Of a stretch of 64,000 nucleotides of DNA, positions 53,447 through 61,400 are shown in pieces (the stretch's first letter is position 1; every line of letters starts with the position of its first letter). This DNA comes from Aporrectodea caliginosa (taxonomy: Eukaryota; Annelida; Clitellata; Crassiclitellata; Lumbricidae). Below the pieces are notes generated by a model. That model did not search any database, was not told where the DNA came from, and saw nothing but the letters and a program-made list of their open reading frames with translations. The stretch covers positions 366,001 to 430,000 of the forward strand of contig JACEVL010000999.1 of the NCBI GenBank assembly GCA_020284085.1. The letters run 5' to 3'. Both the position numbers and the translations under genes were made by a program.

Positions 53447-54180
53447 GATGTGGTATTGACCTACTCCACGGCGCACAGTAGTCAAGATTGTAACAATCGG
53501 CCTAAACACATGGGCGACAACACACACATTCAACCGACACAGATTCGTCGCGTTTCTTATTTCTTATTCCGACATGATGACCTCAATTGCAATCGGTAAT
53601 TATTCTTTTACATTTGATGAAGACTTCATTCTTGTTTTTCCATCCGGATCGCCATCATTAGGAAACAGCCTACACATTGGACTACAGAGTGTGCACTCAA
53701 AGACGTATTTCATATGCCGCACACAGCAATCGATTTAAGATTTAAAAGCACTTATTAATTGAACAATTTTATATGAACACTGAAAGCTAATTTTAATAGC
53801 TACTTAATGCGACTAAATATTTTGACAAAGTAATATCAAATTTTTATATCATTTAGTTCGTACGTTTCAATTTTAAAAGTTAATTTACCTCATGACGTGT
53901 TATATAGTGTGTTGACTCTACAAAAATATATAATCTGTTCATTATGACTGACGCCACGGACGATTCCATTCATAACAGGTTGAATTATTATTATTACTAC
54001 TATTGAGTTATTGGAATATTACACGAAAGTGTTATGCAGTGGAAAAAGAAATAAATATTACTTGTACATTCCAAAGGACGTGGAGGATAAATACTGAACC
54101 ACGCCGCTGAAAAAGCGACTCACAGTTTAGCTTAAAGTCAGTTTAGATTCTATATGCAGTGAAAATTCTATAGGCCCCTT

Positions 54181-54211
54181 ACCAATTAGCCTAGAATCTA
54201 GGCTAATTGGT
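54181..54211. repeat. 31-nt perfect palindrome at a transposon end
   Basis: Arms ACCAATTAGCCTAGA and TCTAGGCTAATTGGT with a single A between them. It straddles the left border of the hAT element at 54,197-54,596. Confidence 0.9.
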
Positions 54212-54596
54212 AAAGTGGTGGTCCGCGGACCGGTGCCGGTCCGCGAGCCCTCAGTTGCCGGTCCGCAGAGTGAGTGAAGAAACTGGTCAAATTGTCTCGG
54301 AATAAAGAAATGGCTATTATATTTTTAAATGTCATGACAAAAACACTTAGGCCTATTAGGCTAGCAGTTATAAAGGGCAAAAGATCATAATATAGAGTCG
54401 TAGAATTGGCTAAACATGCATTTAAATCAATTTTAATTCATGTTTGAGGAATCTATTTTAGGTGATAGAAAAACAGAAATAATTAAATTAATAAATTTGG
54501 CACCGGTTTTCCTGCACTAAGAAAATTCCTGCCGGTCCGTGACGCTGAAGAGTTAATTCTGCCGGTCCGTGACACTGAAAAGTTTGGGAAGCACTG
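54197..54596. mobile_element. hAT-type element (about 400 bp) with altered left end
   Basis: The right end (reverse complement) is CAGTGCTTCCCAAAC. GCCGGTCCG(T/C) boxes occur near both ends. Probable duplications are GCCTAGAA (54,189-54,196) and GCCTAGAT (54,597-54,604). The left terminal bases expected to pair with the right end are replaced by an inverted copy of the flank, followed by AAAGTGGTGGTCCGCGGACC. Confidence 0.75.
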
Positions 54597-54861
54597 GCCT
54601 AGATAATAGTGAAACAATGAGAATGATAACACGATGAAAATGCTAAGATGACAACACATTATACGGCAAGCGAAAAACACGAGCAAAAAAGCGACACGAG
54701 AAAAAGCTGCAGGTATACAGGCTGGAAGAGATAAGCGCAGTCTAGTACGAAAGATAGTAGGCCTATCGTTGTAGACCTTCTAACAATAGTGTTATCGGAA
54801 AGGGTCTTGCAGCTACGCAGCGGGGCCCGGCCGCTAATGATATAGATATCTCATTGAACCA

Positions 54862-55190
<329 letters not shown>

Positions 55191-55262
55191 TTGATAATAA
55201 TAATAGGCCTAATATTCGTTTTTAGGCTAATTCTAACTGACAAGTATGCATGTAGTAAGATT

Positions 55263-55686
55263 GGTATCCGGACATTACCCCCCGGCCCATTACCCCTGCC
55301 ATTACCCCCTGCCATTACCCCCCGCCATTACCCCCCCCCGTCCCGTATAATAATATAATTATAACAATTAATATAATATATTAATATTATATATTATACA
55401 TATAATTATAATAAATAATTAATAATATTTATTAGTGATATTAATTATTATTACATATTATATATTATTTTAATAATTATATTACTATATTAATTAATAA
55501 ATATTATTATAATTCATTATATTATAGTTATAATTAATAATTATAATTATTATTTATAATATTATATATTATTAATTATAATTATAATTATGATATATTA
55601 TTATACGGGACGGGGGGTAATGGCGGGGGGTAATGGCAGGGGGGTAATGGCAGGGGGTAATGGGCCGGGGGTAAAGTCCTAGACCC
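55263..55686. mobile_element. Fold-back element with C-rich minisatellite arms (424 bp)
   Basis: Arms of about 90 bp are inverted copies: left GGACATTACCCCCCGGCCCA, then (CCATTACCCC(C)TG)n; right the matching GGGGTAATGGCAGG units ending GGGGGTAAAGTCC. The centre is about 230 bp of almost pure A/T. A perfect 8-bp GTAAGATT occurs on both sides (55,255-55,262 and 55,687-55,694), as expected for a hAT-like target duplication. Confidence 0.8.
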
Positions 55687-55821
55687 GTAAGATTACATGA
55701 TAGGCCTAGGCCTATCGTAGTAACAGATGATAACAAGTTTAACACGAGTCGAATTTAACTGTATGGCCGCATCCTGTGCGGCGCTCATCTGTCCATTTTA
55801 CAGTCGCCCCCTAGCGAACCC

Positions 55822-56037
55822 GTGCCAGTGTTGCCATTCAGCCATCAACAAATATCTATAATAGGCCCCCATCTGGCCCCAGACTATATTGATTTGGAAA
55901 GGGTCATCTGTGTGCAAACGAATCGATACCCCGGCCTGAACAAAGAAGATTTTGATGAATTTAGGATTCAGAACTTTGACCCAGTTCAGTTGTTAGGTCG
56001 TCAGCGCGGTCTGGGACGAAGCCCTAGCCGTCTGTAA
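55822..56037 (+). CDS. Unidentified 71-residue ORF next to transposase remnant
   Basis: MPVLPFSHQQISIIGPHLAP to the stop at 56,037, with protein-like composition (DYIDLERVICVQTNRYPGLN). No family recognised and no clear splice sites. It lies 240 bp upstream of a hAT transposase remnant and may be transposon sequence. Confidence 0.25.
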   Translation: MPVLPFSHQQISIIGPHLAPDYIDLERVICVQTNRYPGLNKEDFDEFRIQNFDPVQLLGRQRGLGRSPSRL

Positions 56038-56269
56038 CATATCATTTGAACCGTTCTTCATTGTCTGTAATATAAAATATTTCCGAAAAGAAAAATTACC
56101 GAAAAGAACGTGTAGTAGAAGAAACCTGTAACGAGTAAAAGGAAAATCGGCAACGAAAGGCCACTTGGCAAATGAGTCGTCAGAAGAAGAACTAGATGGG
56201 CCTGTAATTAAGCGCATGAAATGTCAGCTAAATTTAGCCGAACTGTCGTTGAGTGGACCTGGGGGATGA

Positions 56270-56445
56270 AAAACATATCTGCGAAGCACCATGGGGCAAG
56301 ATAGACTCAATAATCTCGCGATTATCAACAGTGAACGTGCAGCTACAAATCGAGTTCTGCAACTGCAGATGAACGACGTTATCGAGACTGTTGGACTGTT
56401 GGTAGACGCAAGAACAGAAACTCTTTGCTGTTCTAGAGTGACGTG
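56270..56445 (+). pseudogene. hAT transposase C-terminal remnant
   Basis: One frame reads LRSTMGQDRLNNLAIINSER then AATNRVLQLQMNDVIETVG to a stop near 56,445. LRSTM.(Q/E)(D/E)RLN.LA(L/I) is the hAT C-terminal dimerisation signature. It is a different family from the remnant at 13,587. Confidence 0.65.
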
Positions 56446-57239
56446 ACTAACCTATAAGTAAACTTGATTTAATTTGTTTTGATTTTCAACTTGTTTCACA
56501 GTTTCAGGAAAACTTGAATCATGCAACATATCAAAATATAAACGCCATTGACGTTTCTCTGCAAGATTGTATGATGTTTGTGAAGTGTGGTGAATAAATT
56601 AAGAATGACACACTGCAGAATTTCTGAATTTGCCAGATTTCACTTTTCACAGAAGGTGGAAAGGCCTACTTGTTATAGGCCTAATGGATGCCGCCTACGT
56701 ACGATATAGATCATATAGGGTCTACCGTCTACATGCATAGGCTACTTAGCTCACACACGCATATGCAAAAATTATTCTGGATTTATTTTTGTGTCGGGCC
56801 GAAGTAGGCCTAAAAGCTTGCGGCTTCTTAATTGGCCTCACCACTGAAGTTTCCCCTATACGCCTATGTAGGCCATGTCAGCGTAGGCCTATAGCCTACT
56901 ATGGACTTTTGAAATTTGAGAAATTATAGTACGCCTATCTCAACCTCTCAAAAAGTTAATCAACTAAACTTGCCAAGGTTCGCCAATCCCTGACAGCATA
57001 GTTGCCCTACAGAATTTTGCCAGTGACGGCCCCCCATGCAGGCCGGAGTTGGGTCCGTTGAGTGTCTGGTATTGAGACAGAATGTAGACTATATAATGTG
57101 CCTTCACTGGGCCACCGTTATCGGCCTTGCGTATAGATGTGAATGATGCGCTCTGCAGGATTGACCACACAGGGCTATTATTATGGGCCTGCAGTTGACC
57201 TGCCAATTAACGCGTGGATGATGACAGTGACAGCGGGCC
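56446..57239. other. Spacer before the Gypsy element
   Basis: Several TAGGCCTA words. No supported gene. The left border of the LTR retrotransposon is not defined because the matching 3' LTR lies outside the window. Confidence 0.4.
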
Positions 57240-57347
57240 CAACTAGACAGTACTAGTGACGTAAGGATATGGACGACGGATGGCGTTAAAGCGTGATTGA
57301 CAGGCGCCGGAACGAGGCTACGTGGTAAACGGAACGGAGCATTGCTA

Positions 57348-57552
57348 GAGGCGTGTGCTTAAGGAGTAAAACTTTAAGAGGAGAGGAGGCAACGGCTGTG
57401 ATTGGTCGGGCCGACCGAATATTGACAGGCGCAGTGAAGCCTGGTATGTGGAAAAGTACAGAGTCACCTGCCGGAGGCGTACCCTTAGGAGTAAGCCAAA
57501 GAGAGCGGAAGAAGCAAGCACTATGATTGGTTGAACGAGACCGAATCGACAG
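57348..57552 (+). promoter_or_regulatory. U3-like direct repeats with CCAAT boxes
   Basis: Two related units of about 80 bp (57,348-57,428 and 57,474-57,552) share GAGGCGT, a TTA(A)GGAGTAA block, (TG)ATTGGT (inverted CCAAT) and CCGAAT..(T)(C)GACAG. The layout resembles the duplicated enhancers of LTR U3 regions. Confidence 0.55.
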
Positions 57553-57627
57553 AGCATGCCAGCCACCGCGCTCCGTGCCAGCTGCTTCGTGTGTGTAAGT
57601 AAGCAGGGCAGAGCAACGAAGACGTGG

Positions 57628-57635
57628 TTTAAATA
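57628..57635 (+). promoter_or_regulatory. TATA-like box of the LTR retrotransposon
   Basis: TTTAAATA lies about 75 bp after the second U3-like repeat and about 830 bp before the first uninterrupted ATG of the gag frame. Confidence 0.4.
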
Positions 57636-58461
57636 CCCTCAGATACAGTAGCTCGGGGTCAGACTAGCGAAGTTACTCTAGAGGGTTGGTCGATCTAGCC
57701 ACCCGAGTGAAGGGAAGTCAGTCTAGCGATGTCAACCGAGAGAGAGCTTTGTAACTAGCTGCACCCGTAGAAGCCGCCAGGACGGGCCAATCTTCGAGAA
57801 CGAAAGACGGTGAACGGAGAAAAGCGGACGAAACGACTGGTTAAGAGTGCTCGTTTGGTCGATGTAAAATAGCGTCGTTGTAAATGTACGACCTATTCAT
57901 CCGCTGAGAACGGAGCCAACTCTAACAGTTAATCGTAAAAGGGAACAGGACGAAAAGTGCGAGAAAGACAGTCAGCTCGACAGTTTTGTTTACGAGTGAA
58001 CGACAGTCGAAAGTGGAAACGAAAGCAGGGAAAACGGTGACGCAGGGAAAAACCCTTACCAGTGAGTACCGCCTATTAATCCTTTTGTAGCGCATTAGCT
58101 CTGAATTAGTCGGGAGCGCTATAGGATTATAGTTACGTTTACGCTAGATAAGAAATACGGGAATTGACGTAATATTGTACTAAGTCATGTGAATGTTAGT
58201 TTGTGCATGTGTTTAAGTGAACAGTGTGTTAATTCTTGAATGTGTTAAAGAATAGGCCCACTGTTGTGTTTGTGAAATTAACGTGTGTCTTAATAATAAT
58301 ATTTGAAATCGTGTTATTGTGTTGAGAATATGGATTTGGAAATGCATGTGGAAGAGGCTGAGATGGAGAATGTTGTGAATGCGGATGATGAAGACTTGGA
58401 CCCTAGCTTAGGCCATCCAACCCAAAACCGCCCCTCCGCATTAGAATAATTATTTGCTAGA

Positions 58462-61400
58462 ATGGAAGCTCTCATGCATGAGGTCCAAGACGGTCAATCC
58501 ACCGTGTCGACTTCTATAGCGTCATTGGAGGGTGATTTGAGAATGTTGTCCGAAGAAATGGACTACCGGTTTGAACAAATAGATAACCGAGTTCAGAGCG
58601 TGGATCAACGCTTTGAGGAACAAAGGATGATAGAGTTAGGAGGCGGGCGGAAGATTCCGCCACAGTTAGACTCAGAACAGGAAGATGAAGATAGAGAGAA
58701 TAGGCCTAGGCATGGAAGAGAGGTTGAGAAACGAACCGCAGGCCAAACCTGGTCCCAGGCCGTGAATATAGATGACACCGCGTCTTGCCCTCAGGTCACC
58801 TGCGTTGAAACTAGTGTAGGGGTGACAACTTCTAACGCGCCTGATAGAACCGTGAGGAGGAGCGAGCGGTTACGTAGCCGTCCCAGAGTACGGTACGATG
58901 ATCAAGCCAGGTTAGAAGGACCTCCCCTAGGACCACCACTAGTAGAAGGAGTGAGATGGGAAACCGAAGACAGATATAACGATCGTTTAGTTCATCCAGA
59001 ATACAGGAGTCTCAGCTTCTCACCAACACGAATTGACTTAGCGCCCAATTCGGAGGATGTCTGTAGGCCCAACCTTAAGGCGACGAGGATTACGCGGGCT
59101 GGTGTAACAGCCGACCCACCAATAGTAAGTGAGCAAGTAAGATCTCCCCACCCTAGCAAAGTGGCAGAGATGGGATCTCGGGAACCCAGCTGCTCGCACG
59201 GTCCGTCTACAAGAGAGAAGGGGGTTGAGGCATCTGATCTAGACCACGAAGCGGAGGAAACGTGGAGACGGAAGCCCCAATATGTGTCCAGCTATGAACG
59301 CCACAGAGAGCAGGATTGGGTTAGGGACGAACCTGACTATGACGTTAGAGCTTGGCAAACCCCAGTAGACGACGGCGAAGGCGAACCCGACAATGACGAC
59401 TTGGATGCGGATAGATTAAACCTTGACCATAGGAGGCCTAATGATGAAAATGTTGATGAAAATGATGATGAACAATGTCTGTATGTGAATGAAAGAAGTG
59501 ATAGAATAATTTCTTTTAAGCCCGAGCGAATGCGAGACCAGACGAGGCACATATTCACAAAAGAAAAGAATATGCTCTCGAAAAGTCTCTTGGTTACAGA
59601 AATGAATACTAATGAGAACAGCGAAACACGTAAAGTAACAGCTGTCTCTAGGGATCGAGTAGAATCAGATCAGTTTTCAGCAGCAAAAGAAAATGCTGGA
59701 AACTTGTTCTTGATCAATGGCACATTTAGTTCTAATTCAGTCGGTGTGGCAGTCCCTCAATCAAACCACAGGATGCAAACCGATGGTACAAAGTTAGGGA
59801 CTTATCAAACAAAATCTGCAAAAGAAAAAGATTTTTGTTTTGATAAATCCAGAAATAGATTTCCTCAGTATGATGGTACCCATAATAATGATGAAGATGA
59901 TGAATGCTTGTTTGTTGTTGAAACTCGTGATGATGATGTACAAAATGATGTGAGACAGAGAAGAGTTTTAAATGAAATTGATTGGCAAAATGATGGTGTG
60001 ATTGAAACACAAGTTGAATATGGAAATGATTCATTAAGAGTGCGAATGAATAACCGCAATGATGATAGACCGAGTGCACAATTACGTCAACAGAGTAGGC
60101 TGATGAAACAGGGAGGGTTAGCTAATGTCCAACCGTTAACTCAAATTTTGAAAGGGGGGTGCCCTAATTCAAATTTTGAAACCAGACAAAATATGACCAC
60201 CCTGGCGAGTGAGAACAGCAACAGAGACGATGTAAACGTGAGAAGAAGTGTATCTGAACCACGTAATCTTACGAGAAGCTCGTATCTGAACTCTGTGTCT
60301 GAAAGGAGAAATCAAGATCACCTTCCAGTCAACGAAACTTTGCGAGCATCAATGTCTGCTAATACCAGAGCAATCAACGTTAGAAATAGACCTGTGTCTG
60401 CGTTTCGAGAAACTTTGCCACCGAAGTCAAAGAGATACTTTGAGTTAGGAAGAGATACAGTGAGATCGCCTAACCTACGTTACGATGATAATCGAGTCAG
60501 TGGTGGTTACGACACTGATGCAATAATGATGTCTGAGCAGATGGTGAATCGATCGGCGTTCACGAGAAATGAAGGCATGACTACGGTGTGGCCAAGCAAT
60601 AATAAGACTGGTGCGTTGAGGTACAATGAGGACAGAGTGATGCCAGAATGGAGAAGGCAGGAGCATCAATCAGTAAATTATCATTCTACGGGAATGAATG
60701 CTGATTATCGATCTTTGCCTGTACCTAAAGTGACAGTGTCTAGTGCTACACAGACGAATGATGGAGATGGGTACGTAGAATGGAGAAGCAGGAACAAGGA
60801 AAATAATACAACGACAGCAATAGAACAGCCGAGGATGCGTGAAGGGAGGTCAAACTACCTGAAATTAAAAGAATTCACAGGGGCAGAATCTGTAGACATC
60901 TTTATAAAAAGATACAGACTATGCCAGGCTCAAAATTGTTGGACGCCAGCAGAAAGTTTTAACAACCTTTGCTGTGCTTTGAGTGAGCCTGCATCGCAGT
61001 TGTTACTTGAAAGTGGATCAGAAGGAAACATGGATGCTGAAGAATTAATGACGAAACTTCAAAATAGATACGGTAGTTCAAATCAGCGTATACTTTGGCA
61101 AGTGCAACTACAGGCCAGGAAACAGGCTGCATCCGAAAGTTTAGGAGATTTGGTGAGTGACGTCAGAAGGTTAAGTAATCTTGCTTTCCCGGGGCCACGT
61201 AATGAACACAGTAATTACGTAATAGTAAAGGCCTACATTGATTCGTTACGCGAACGAGACATCGCTGGAAAATTGTTGGAACGGGAACCGTCTGATCTAG
61301 ACGAAGCTTACAGGATTTCTTTGAAATTACTGGCTTTTAAGGAAGCTGCGTCAGAAGAGACACGAGCCTCTGAACGATCAAATGTTCGGGTGAGGTCGGC

